Notes under the pieces: generated by a model
Seen by the model: only the letters and a program-made list of their open reading frames with translations
The model's database searches: none
Told to the model about the DNA's origin: nothing
Part shown: in pieces, positions 36,601-47,322 of the stretch
Layout of the letters: each line of letters starts with the position of its first letter
Numbering within the stretch: position 1 is the first letter of the stretch
Position numbers and translations under genes: made by a program
Source of the DNA: Actinostola sp. cb2023
Lineage: Eukaryota > Cnidaria > Anthozoa > Actiniaria > Actinostolidae
Reading direction: 5' to 3'
Assembly (NCBI GenBank): GCA_033675265.1
Contig: JAUJYZ010001112.1
Location: forward strand, 1-64,000
DNA length: 64,000 bases

Positions 36601-39600
36601 ACTAAAACTACACCTAAACTACAATAATAATAATCATTCAATTATAATAGTTCCCATCCCATGCCACTCCCACACTACACACTAAAACTACACCTAAACT
36701 ACAATAATAATAATCATTCAATTATAATAGTTCCCATCCCATGCCACTCCCACACTACACACTAAAACTACACCTAAACTACAATAATAATAATCATTCA
36801 ATTATAATAGTTCCCATCCCATGCCACTCCCACACTACACACTAAAACTACACCTAAACTACAATAATAATAATCATTCAATTATGATAGTTCCCATCCC
36901 ATGCCACTCCCACACCTACACACTAAAACTACACCTAAACTACAATAATAATAAATCATTCAATTATAATAGTTCCCATCCCATGCCACTCCCACACTAC
37001 ACACTAAAACTACACCTAAACTACAATAATAATAATCATTCAATTATGATAGTTCCCATCCCATGCCACTCCCACACCTACACACTAAAACTACACCTAA
37101 ACTACAATAATAATAATCATTCAATTATAATAGTTCCCATCCCATGCCACTCCCACATTACACACTAAAACTACACCTAAACTACAATAATAATAATCAT
37201 TCAATTATGATAGTTCCCATCCCATGCCACTCCCACACTACAACTACACCTAAACTACAATAATAATAATCATTCAATTATAATAGTTCCCATCCCATGC
37301 CACTCCCACACTACACACTAAAACTACACCTAAACTACAATAATAATAATCATTCAATTATAATAGTTCCCATCCCATGCCACTCCCACACTACACACTA
37401 AAACTACACCTAAACTACAATTATAATAATCATTCAATTATAATAGTTCCCATCCCATGCCACTCCCACACCTACAACACTAAAACTACACCTAAACTAC
37501 AATAATAATAATCATTCAATTATAATAGTTCCCATCCCATGCCACTCCCACACACTACACACTAAAACTACACCTAAACTACAATAATAATAATCATTCA
37601 ATTATAATAGTTCCCATCCCATGCCACTCCCACATTACACACTAAAACTACACCTAAACTACAATAATAATAATCATTCAATTATGATAGTTCCCATCCC
37701 ATGCCACTCCCACACTACAACTACACCTAAACTACAATAATAATAATCATTCAATTATAATAGTTCCCATCCCATGCCACTCCCACACTACACACTAAAA
37801 CTACACCTAAACTACAATAATAATAATCATTCAATTATAATAGTTCCCATCCCATGCCACTCCCACACTACACACTAAAACTACACCTAAACTACAATTA
37901 TAATAATCATTCAATTATAATAGTTCCCATCCCATGCCACTCCCACACCTACAACACTAAAACTACACCTAAACTACAATAATAATAATCATTCAATTAT
38001 AATAGTTCCCATCCCATGCCACTCCCACACTACACACTAAAACTACACCTAAACTACAATAATAATAATCATTCAATTATAATAGTTCCCATCCCATGCC
38101 ACTCCCACATTACACACTAAAACTACACCTAAACTACAATAATAATAATCATTCAATTATGATAGTTCCCATCCCATGCCACTCCCACACTACACACTAA
38201 AACTACACCTAAACTACAATAATAATAATCATTCAATTATAATAGTTCCCATCCCATGCCACTCCCACATTACACACTAAAACTACACCTAAACTACAAT
38301 AATAATAATCATTCAATTATGATAGTTCCCATCCCATGCCACTCCCACACTACACACTAAAACTACACCTAAACTACAATAATAATAATCATTCAATTAT
38401 GATAGTTCCCATCCCATGCCACTCCCACACTACACACTAAAACTACACCTAAACTACAATAATAATAATCATTCAATTATAATAGTTCCCATCCCATGCC
38501 ACTCCCACATTACACACTAAAACTACACCTAAACTACAATAATAATAATCATTCAATTATAATAGTTCCCATCCCATGCCACTCCCACATTACACACTAA
38601 AACTACACCTAAACTACAATAATAATAATCATTCAATTATGATAGTTCCCATCCCATGCCACTCCCACACTACACACTAAAACTACACCTAAACTACAAT
38701 AATAATAATCATTCAATTATAATAGTTCCCATCCCATGCCACTCCCACATTACACACTAAAACTACACCTAAACTACAATAATAATAATCATTCAATTAT
38801 GATAGTTCCCATCCCATGCCACTCCCACACTACACACTAAAACTACACCTAAACTACAATAATAATAATCATTCAATTATGATAGTTCCCATCCCATGCC
38901 ACTCCCACATTACACACTAAAACTACACCTAAACTACAATAATAATAATCATTCAATTATGATAGTTCCCATCCCATGCCACTCCCACACTACACACTAA
39001 AACTACACCTAAACTACAATAATAATAATCATTCAATTATGATAGTTCCCATCCCATGCCACTCCCACATTACACACTAAAACTACACCTAAACTACAAT
39101 AATAATAATCATTCAATTATGATAGTTCCCATCCCATGCCACTCCCACACTACACACTACACCTAAACTACAATAATAATAATCATTCAATTATGATAGT
39201 TCCCATCCCATGCCACTCCCACACTACACACTAAAACTACACCTAAACTACAATAATAATAATCATTCAATTATAATAGTTCCCATCCCATGCCACTCCC
39301 ACACACTAAGTTTCTTGATTCAGTAAAAACAAAACAGAAAAGTTATGAAGAAAAAGATTTTAGAAAAACAATATTACAACTGTATATTCTCCATCAGTTT
39401 TCATTTCTATAAATATTACAACTGATTAAAAATAATTCGGAAAAATAACACACTTTTAAGAGGGAGTGCCTATAAATTTCGACTATAGAATGCAAAATGT
39501 GAAAATGCAAAATCCTTCAAATTTAGTCAGAATGTAGGCCTAGGTGAACTCGTTATGCTGTGCAAGTTTTATTTCAATCGGGTAATTATTGTAGGAGAAT

Positions 39601-42600
39601 GGTGCCGATATTCGATTTTCGAGATCACTTCCGGTTTTGAGAGACGATTTCACGGCACTCGTAAAACCAACAATAACAAATAATTTCTTAAATTTCGCTA
39701 TACAAATGATATCATTTCGGGAAATGGAGATAATGTCTAACATTTTGTGTGTTTATCGAAGATCTTTAATAAAAAATAAATATTTTATCGATGTTTAAAT
39801 TATTTTTACATTTTTAACGTTTTTCCAAAGGCTGCATTGACAGGCTAATATCTCCGATTGCTACATCGATCCAAATGAAGAAAGTATTCCTCAGCCAAAG
39901 AACACTATTTCGTCTTGTAATATGTGGAATAAATTTTTTGGGCCACTCAAAAATTGAAATTCTAGAAGACGAAATGTTTATGCGAAAAAATCACGACTTT
40001 TGAGGTCACTCTTGAGGAAAAGACAATTATTTATTCAGTTACACGGTTCAAAATCTTGGAAATAAATTCGATCAGACCAAAGCGAATACTTGTATTGAGA
40101 AAAGACGAAACGTTTTAGAAAAAATATCACACATTCCTGGAGGGTCGAAAGCTTCATTGACGGTTGAGTTCGAATATCAAATGATTCACTTGACCTTGTT
40201 TGGAGTCAATATATTCAATATAATGTATCAATGTACCTTAATGTACTTGTATTCTTGGAGAATTAAGCCATAAAAGACTACAAGTAAACTGACAACATGA
40301 CAAGATTGTGTGACAAACACCACAGGAAGCCCGTCATAGCCGGAAACTGAAATACCTAATCAGTTTGTTATGTATTTTTTGTTATTTTTGATAACCAAGT
40401 ATTCATGTATTAACAGTTACACGATGTAAAACGTGGAGCAAATCGTATTCTCATCTATATAGTGCCTCCCCCCCCAAAAAAAACGCAGTTGGGTTTGCAG
40501 AGGGTTACGAATTTGTTCAGTTGTCTCTTCCACAAACCTGAGTTACAAGGATGATAACTTTAGTATAATTAGTAAATTGTTTTAGCATCGTTTGCAAATT
40601 ATCTTTTGTCATTCCCTTTTTATACTGTCAATCAGCCGGCGGTTTTTAAATTACGATTTTCTCACCATTTAACAGTTGACGTATATTAAGTATATAGTAC
40701 TCTGAAATTGAAGAAATCGGTCTGTGTGGCTTGGCTTTGCTGCTTTTAATTGTTGGTAGAACGTGTGATCAAAGAAAAGATAACCCAGACAAAATCCAGG
40801 TCGAAACTATTTGCGACTGTCGACGAAACATAAAACGGCATCTTGCCGGGTGTTCAGAGTTCAAACATGTAAATGCCAAATGGCATGCTTTATATGCGGG
40901 TCCGATAACATGGTTTTCAGGTTTTAGCCATGTTCTGCTGTTTTACTTTACAAAAGTTAATACGAAAGAAAAATTGAGTAACAATTACAATACACGTTTA
41001 ATAAATATGTGTTTGCAAGTGCGTATATAAAAACGCATTACTGTGTTTGAGTTGCATTTTTTGCGTTTCGTGCATGTGCATTGTGCGCTTTATTCATTCT
41101 GACCGGTACTGTACAAAAACTTGCGGACGAGCTTAAATCAGTTTGGGGAAGCGACTTAATGACAATAATTAGTATAACTCAACTCCCAAAAATTCATCAG
41201 TTTACAAAAATGTGTTAAATATTATGACGTTCCCTTTCAAAACTGCCTGTATCCGCCCTTGTTTTGCCAGAAGAAGCTGTCCCTCCGTCTTCAAGACAGT
41301 ATCACTTTTAAGTGATGCATAAATATTAGTAAGGCCAACACAAGATAGATTATTTCTACAGTCAATCAACCCAAATACAGATGGTTCAATTCATCGATAT
41401 CATGCCAATGCATGATCTACTCTGCCAGTACATTAACAATTACTGATGGGAAGTAAATTATCGGAGTGTGTTTCGATCTTCCATCTGTCTGATCGACCGG
41501 CATGACAGACAGATGGAAGATCGAAACACACTCCGACAATTTACTTCCCATCAGTAATTGTTAATGTACTGGCAGAGTAGATCATGCATTGGCATGATAT
41601 CGATGAATTGAACCGTCTGTATTTGGTTTGATTGACTGTAGAAATAATCTATCTTGTGTTGGCCTTACGCATGTGCCGCATGACAAAAAAGGAACGAATG
41701 AGGGGGTCCTGACCCCCTAGACCCATCTCCAGTATCCACCCTTGCAAGAGCAGGTAAGAATAGAAAGAAGACAACGATACATCTAAGCCTGATCTGATTT
41801 CCGATCAGTCCTGGTTAGTTTTCTCGAACTTTTTAAACCTGATAGTATGCTGACGTAGACCAAGCACGCCACGCGGCAGCCCACATATATTTCTCATTGC
41901 AAAAACATCAAAGTACAAATAAACAGTTGTTGTTGTTTAGGGGCTAGAGTAGTAACCCCACTAACTTGAACTCCTAAGGGAAATAGAAAACTGTTCGAGT
42001 TGGGTACGTTAGCTGGTTTCTACTGTATTTCAGTTTCCGGCTATGACGGGCTTCCTGTGGTGTTTGTCACGCAATCTTGTCGTGTTGTCAGTTTTAATAC
42101 TTGTACCTATCGTTTCACAACTCTATATTTTATGGCTTAATTCTCCTAGAATACAAGTACATCAAGGTACACCATTGATACATTATATTCGGAATATATC
42201 GGATCCAAACAAGGTCAAGTGAATCAGTCGATATTCGAACTCAACCGTCAACGAAGCTTTCGATCCTCCAGGAACATGTGATATTTTTTTCTAAACGTTT
42301 CATCTTTTCTCACAATGCTTTGATACGCTTTTCAAATGTCAATACAAGTATTCGTTTTGGTCTGATCGAATTTATTTCCAAGATTTTGAACCGTTTAACT
42401 GAATAAATAATTGTCTTTTCCTCAAGAGTGACCTCAAAAGTCGTGATTTTTTCGCATAAACGAGGGTTGCATTTCGTCTTCTAGAATTTCAATTTTTGAA
42501 TGGCCCCAAAAATTTATTCCACATATTACAAGACGAAATAGTGTTCTTTGGCTGAGGAATACTTTCTTCATTTGGATCGATGTAGCAATTGGAGATATTA

Positions 42601-45000
42601 GCCTGTCAATACAGCCTTTGGAAAAACGTTAAAAATGTAAAAATAATTTAAACATCGATAAAATATTTATTTTTTATTAAAGATCTTCGATAAACACGAC
42701 AAAATGTTAGACATTAGGGCCATTTATACGAGAGAAATAAGACGCGGCTTATCTTAGACGCGACTTAGATAAGACGCGAACCTCTTCGTATAAACAGCAC
42801 TTTTAGTCTAAGACGCGACTTATCGGAGAACAGCGTTCTGAGCTGTTCTTATTTTGTCCGCGTCTTAGGTCTAAAAGTGCTGTTTATACGAAGAGGTTCG
42901 CATCTTATTTAAGTCGCGTCTAAGATAAGCCGCGTCTTATTTCTCTCGTATAAATGGCCCTATTATCTCCATTTCCCGAAATGATATCATTTGTTCAGCG
43001 AAATTTAAGAAATTATTTGTTATTGTTGGTTTTACGAGTGCCGTGAAATCGTCTCTCAAAACTGGAAGTGATCTCGAAAATCGGCGCCGTTCTCCTACAA
43101 TAATTACCCGATTGAAATAAAACTTGCACAGCATAACGAGTTCACCTAGGCCTACATTCTGACTAAATTTGAAGGATTTCAAATTTTCGCATTTTGCATT
43201 CTATAGTCGAAATTTATGGGCACTCCCTCTTAAGGTTTGTAATAGACATGTTTCGACAGTTCCTCTGCTACGTCAGTATATGATAAGACCACAGGTAGCC
43301 CAAACTCTTGTTGAGAGAGAATTTGTGAAATTTAAATCGTAAAATTTTCGAAATAAATGGCAATATTTGTCTTCGTTTACCTGTGTGTTCGTGTTTTATT
43401 GTATATTTCAGTGTTTTCTGGTGATTTGGTGGTGTTTTTAGGCGGTTTTAAGGTGGTTCCCGCATAATGAATGACCGGTTTGCCGTATTTTTTAACTCGC
43501 TCGCTCCGCGTCAATATTGCTTGGATTTTATTGTGCTTAACACAAATACTAATTCAACTATTCTGCCTTTCGACGGTGTATTCAAAATTATTATTGTAAG
43601 CCGCGTTTGTGAATGCCAGCTGATATTCAAACGACACTATTTTCACTAAAACTGCTGCCAAGCGTTATTCCCTTGTACAATTCTTTTTAAACTTCGCGAA
43701 CGGCCTTTTAAGGTCCCTAGTAATGTTCTGACGAGATAAGAAAAAAATTGTTCGAGCCGAAATCACGTAACAACCGACAGGTCCAAATTTTGACAACAAA
43801 AATATGAATTGGTGATTTCGGCTCGATCAATTTCCTTCTTACTTCGTCAGAACATTACTAGGGACCTCAAAAGGCTGTTCACGAAGTTTAAAAAAAATCG
43901 TACGAGGGAATAACGCTTGGCAGCAGTTTTAGTGAAAATAGTGTCGTTTGAATATCAGCTGGCATTCACAAACGCGGCTTACAATAATAATTTTGAATAC
44001 ACCGTCGAAAGGCAGAATAGTTGAATTAGTATTTGTGTTAAGCACAATAAAATCCAAGCAATATTGACGCGGAGCGAGCGAGTTAAAAAATACGGCAAAC
44101 CGGTCATTCATTATGCGGGAACCACCTTAAAACCGCCTAAAAACACCACCAAATCACCAGAAAACACTGAAATATACAATAAAACACGAACACACAGGTA
44201 AACGAAGACAAATATTGCCATTTATTTCGAAAATTTTACGATTTAAATTTCACAAATTCTCTCTCAACAAGAGCTTGGGCTACCTGTGATAAGACGTCAA
44301 AAACTTTATCGTTAGACGATTGACAATAATTATTCTAGAATATTTTATCTGACATTGGGACGATCGTCTTTTCGATTCGATCTTATTCATCGATCTTATT
44401 CATCGATCTTACTTCATTGATCCAAAAAGTAAGAATCCAAATGAAGTTAGGAAGAAATGAATCAAAAGAAAACCGAGGTTTTGTGAATTCTATTGGGCCG
44501 TAGGAATTCTAGCTGTGCCGTGTACATAATCACGCAGCATTACAATGGCTTCTCATCGAAGTCGGATTCCATCGAACAAATTGTAACTATTCTAAATCTT
44601 TTTCTCAAAAACAAAAATCGAACCTACTTCAGGTCAAAGAACACAGAGTTACAAAATATTGGTGGAGTTGCACAATAATTACTTTCAAAGGCCGGGGGAT
44701 TTTTGTGTGCGTGTTGTACAGCTAGTATTAGTCGTTCTCGAACGACTGATCGACGTTTTAAATTAAAATTTCTCCAATGTTACCAAATCATTTCAAATCG
44801 GCAAAACGATCCAGTAAGCTTATATATTTCCTCTTTAGGCTATTGAAACTCCTTACTGATATGATATGATGGTTTAAATCGACACTTACCAGTAAACTCG
44901 AGATCATCAGAAATACCAAAATGGCGCTCGGATAGCTGTTAGCCCTTTTGGGAAGAGCTTTGTCAGGGTAATCAACATCGTTTGGCTGTAATAAACACAT
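33343..45000 (-). CDS. TNFR-C: TNF-receptor-superfamily death-domain receptor (3 exons, 429 aa)
   Basis: Exons 45000-44890, 35276-34445 and 33689-33343 join in phases 0 and 1. Signal or signal-anchor segment 1-37 (hydrophobic SAILVFLMISSLL). Cys-rich ectodomain nearly identical to TNFR-B (CPESQQYSIPC, CIMCLPGTFSDGF, CGVCLKGHVYD). A longer Thr/Pro stalk (about 158-233; IPTTIPTTMPTT repeats) follows. TM near 257-278 (WIITVILLCIVIVILVVAF). Death domain 315-429 ending DIIDETAC-stop. Its first intron is 9.6 kb and filled with repeats. The exon 2 donor (GTAATA) is weaker than in B. Function as for B by family. The start is less certain than in B (see exon 1). Confidence 0.85.
34445..35276 (-). CDS. 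TNFR-C exon 2: ectodomain, stalk, TM
   Basis: Acceptor CTTTTCCAG|ATC. Exon end AATG|GTAATA, phase 1. The stalk-coding microsatellite (ggttggtatagt on the + strand) spans 34708-34850. Confidence 0.87.
35427..35630. mobile_element. TA-type MITE in TNFR-C intron 1
   Basis: Ends acagtgtggacactcgaacc and its complement; arms ~40 bp; A/T-rich loop. Confidence 0.8.
35640..39306. repeat. 80-bp minisatellite, ~46 copies, in TNFR-C intron 1
   Basis: Unit aaaactacacctaaactaca + ataataataatcattcaatt + ataatagttcccatcccatg + ccactcccacactacacact; variants of 81-82 bp. A larger period of four units (321 bp) is visible at 36500-36990 and a ~476-bp duplication at 37150-38100. Interior copies are almost identical. 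Long ORFs through it are repeat frames. Confidence 0.97.
41329..41668. mobile_element. 340-bp hairpin MITE in the centre of the large element
   Basis: Ends gtaaggccaacacaagatag and its complement. Arms ~160 bp, centre near atcgaccggcatga. Confidence 0.8.
42717..42963. mobile_element. MITE inserted in the right arm of the large element only
   Basis: Ends gggccatttatacgagagaa and its complement, with multiple gacgcgactta words. The left arm reads gagataatgtctaac without it. TTA repeats flank it. Confidence 0.85.
43290..44288. mobile_element. 999-bp palindromic element with 7-bp target duplication
   Basis: The two arms are ~500-bp inverses meeting near 43789. Ends cacaggtagcc / ggctacctgtg. 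ATAAGAC flanks both sides (43283-43289 and 44289-44295). The inner ~680 bp is the element also present at 10252-10933. Confidence 0.88.
44890..45000 (-). CDS. TNFR-C exon 1, signal segment
   Basis: ATG at 45000-44998, 37 codons, donor CTG|GTAAGT. The start used by B (ATG 12 codons in, other frame) would hit a stop here because C lacks 4 bases (TATA) found in B. The upstream ATG restores the frame into SAILVFLMISSLL. Confidence 0.6.
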
Positions 45001-45430
45001 GAATTATGCTATTACTTCAACACCTACAACAATTAGTAACAGATATTGGTTAGATAAAAGTATAATGAAGAGGCGTTAAGTATATTAATATTGTGCAATT
45101 CCATATAAACATGCTGAATCAGTGAATGTCCCCGGGATTTGTGTACCTTTTCTCGGGCCTTTTCTTTGTCGTTTCGTTGTTTTTCATTCGACATTTCTGT
45201 TCGCTCGTGGAGAAATGGTCTGGATGGCAGTGATTCTGTATGTTTTTATGTACGTCGTCACAAAGAAGCACTTCTGTCTTCTGATGTGATAACTAATATT
45301 CAACCGGTTTGACGCTATATTACAAATATGTTAAAACGGGGATTCCCCGTTCCACATTCCTGGGGTTCCATTCGATCAAACAGCCAATAGCCGTTCGACA
45401 GGTATGACAACAAGAATGTTCCGCATTCCA

Positions 45431-45456
45431 AAGAAACTTCTAGTAGCTTCTGGAAC
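45431..45456 (-). promoter_or_regulatory. Degenerate heat-shock element upstream of TNFR-C
   Basis: GAA 45433, TTC 45438, GTA 45443 (damaged unit), TTC 45448, GAA 45453. Same position and spacing as the perfect array upstream of TNFR-B, with the middle unit broken by one base. Confidence 0.5.
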
Positions 45457-46492
45457 ATTTAATAAGCGCGGACCTACTAGTTCTTGAATGATACAACAAA
45501 CAGAACAGTGTTAATTTGCAAGCATTTGAAGGCTCACGTTTGTTTCTGAATCAAACCAAGCAATGGGAAAAATAATTAAACAAGGCATTGCTGGATATTA
45601 TTTTGTACTTTGTTTATGCTGTGTGCACCACAGCTGACCGTTATGGGAAACCTTTGTGAATTAAACTTGTAGATGTAGAAGGGAGTTTGTGGAGGTGAAA
45701 TTTGTCAAAACAAGTTCACAAAGTGACTGATCAACAGTAAAGTGACAGGGTAATAAAACAAAAATTGCAAAAAATCTGAAAAAATCAATACAACTGAATG
45801 ACATTACAGTTTCGATCAGTTTATAAACCATTTAATTTATTTTAATAGTCACACAACTACAATACGGTAGCTTATGTAGTTCAGCATAATCTTATTCTAC
45901 ATAGAATTTTGAACACTGCAACACAATACATCTATAAACATATAGCTCAAAGCGATAATAACATATTTGAAAGTTCTACAAGTCTTGCTTGGGATTCATT
46001 ATTACTCTTTTTACTTGAAACACAAGTGTTTTTAATAGCAAAATACATTCAACTATGCTTAAATACTATGATATTAATAGTTCTTCATTATTGTAATCTT
46101 TCAAAAAGGTAGTATTTTCAATGCCTTTAAAGCTGATATATCAAACTCTAAATATTATTATATCCACTCTAAATGTCTGCTAATCAGAATTATGGTATAG
46201 TTACTATGGTAACAACAAAGGGATGTCTGTTTGTTGGGTGTACCATGGCAACAAGTAAGAGAGCTAGGCTTGTGAAAATATCTGGTACATTTTGCCAGAA
46301 ATCTGGAAATTTGGCACTGAGAATAACAGAATAATAAGTTCTAGTCATGTGCTCAATTTTCTTTGGATTTGCATTAATTTAGTATTTTGTTATAATTCAC
46401 TCTGACATTTACGTGTAGCACGAATTCCATGTTAAACTCAAATCAGTGTTCACATTTTGATGAGGGTCTGATATGTGGAGTAGCAACAGAGC

Positions 46493-46639
46493 AGGGCCAT
46501 ACACAGCACAGGGGCAGTTGCCCCCCTAGCAGGGCGAAAAAGATACCAAAAAGTACTGAGAACTGTACTATTTTTATTTATTTATTGCTGTTATATACGT
46601 ACTGCACCCCCCTTGGATTTTGGGTTATGTACGGCCCTA
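46493..46639. mobile_element. Short element with agggccatacac / gtacggccct ends
   Basis: Imperfect terminal inverted repeats; interior has tttatttatttatt. No coding content. Confidence 0.5.
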
Positions 46640-46723
46640 CAGAGCGTACTATAGTGGGATTCATAAAACAGTGCCGCACATTTATTGACCTCCATGAACA
46701 TTCCACAGATGTTTTCGAAAACG

Positions 46724-46967
46724 TATACACCTATTTCAAAAAACGTTGGCATCTGAAATCTGAATCTGTGACCTAAAAACACTCGTAGCCACACTATTCA
46801 CCAATGCAGGTCTTTGCCTAAAGGTTGTGGCATATTCCAGTAATTACAAGATAGATCTCACAACTTATACCCACAATAATAATAAAGTTCTTGTGCATTA
46901 CAACCCTCTTGGTCTCAGATTTCAGATTCAGATTTCAGATGCCAACGTTTTTTGAAATAGGTGTATA
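46724..46967. mobile_element. MITE, 'tatacacctatttc' family, copy 2
   Basis: Ends tatacacctatttcaaaaaa + cgttggcatctgaaatctga and the inverse at the right. Shares its terminal 20 bases with 4946-5210. Confidence 0.8.
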
Positions 46968-47163
46968 AATGTGAGTTGAAGCACTACGATCAGGCAACTG
47001 TACATATAGCCAGGCAACAGCGCTGCTCTAAATGTTCTAGCTACACTAGTACATACCTCTCTAACACATTACCTTGATGAAGTGAAAAGCATGCATTTTC
47101 TTGTGATTAACATGTTCTAACTAACTGACCGTCCAGACTCTACTTTCCTGTACTCCATCAGCT

Positions 47164-47322
47164 TCAGAGCTGCTTATCAATCACGGCCAGTTTGTCTGTG
47201 GACGGTCCTCTCCACATCTCTTCTTCAGGTGAGTTTGGTAGTTCTCCAGATGGGGTGGTCACAGGTTGTAGTGGGTAGCTATAGTATGGCTCAGTAGGTA
47301 GGTGTTCGTACGATTGCGAATG
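47164..47322 (-). CDS. ATP2B: PMCA-like exon 9: C-terminal tail, residues 1033-1084
   Basis: Acceptor AACTCAAG|CAT; 52 codons of acidic/Pro/Tyr-rich sequence ending [13 protein letters not shown] (TGA at 47166-47164). The ending resembles a PDZ-type tail only loosely. Supported by phase and low-complexity tail composition; medium confidence. Confidence 0.65.
   Translation of the reverse strand, partial: HSQSYEHLPTEPYYSYPLQPVTTPSGELPNSPEEEMWRGPSTDKLAVIDKQL

Larger units (their letters stand above)
39456..43233. mobile_element. 3.8-kb element with ~0.9-1.2-kb inverted arms, TTAA-flanked
   Basis: The left terminus is ttaagagggagtgcctataa and the right terminus its complement ending cactccctcttaa. 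The left arm runs to ~40358. The right arm runs from ~42025 and is longer only because it contains the MITE at 42717-42963. TTAA at both borders is what piggyBac-type insertion leaves, but no transposase is seen; the family is inference. The central 1.67 kb contains a hairpin and a 99-codon ORF (40731-41030) with no recognisable motif. Confidence 0.8.
27470..45470. repeat. Segmental duplication, copy 2 (contains TNFR-C)
   Basis: Homologous to 17640-26680 but about twice as long. Extra DNA: minisatellite 30180-32545, 32570-33165 repeats, 80-bp minisatellite 35640-39306, the 39456-43233 inverted-repeat element and the 43290-44288 palindrome. Confidence 0.85.
45457..47163. other. Intergenic region between TNFR-C promoter and PMCA-like 3' end
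   Basis: No supported exon. A/T-rich unique DNA plus the two MITEs listed (46493-46639 and 46724-46967). Confidence 0.5.

Noticed and set aside
35773..37168. ORFs with THTYTLKLHLNYNNNN-type repeats
   Set aside because: They are translations of the 80-81-bp minisatellite; unit-length differences break the frame repeatedly.
43467..44111. Identical 60-codon ORFs on opposite strands (MNDRFAVFFNSLAPRQ)
   Set aside because: Same sequence in the two arms of a palindrome; no independent evidence for a protein.
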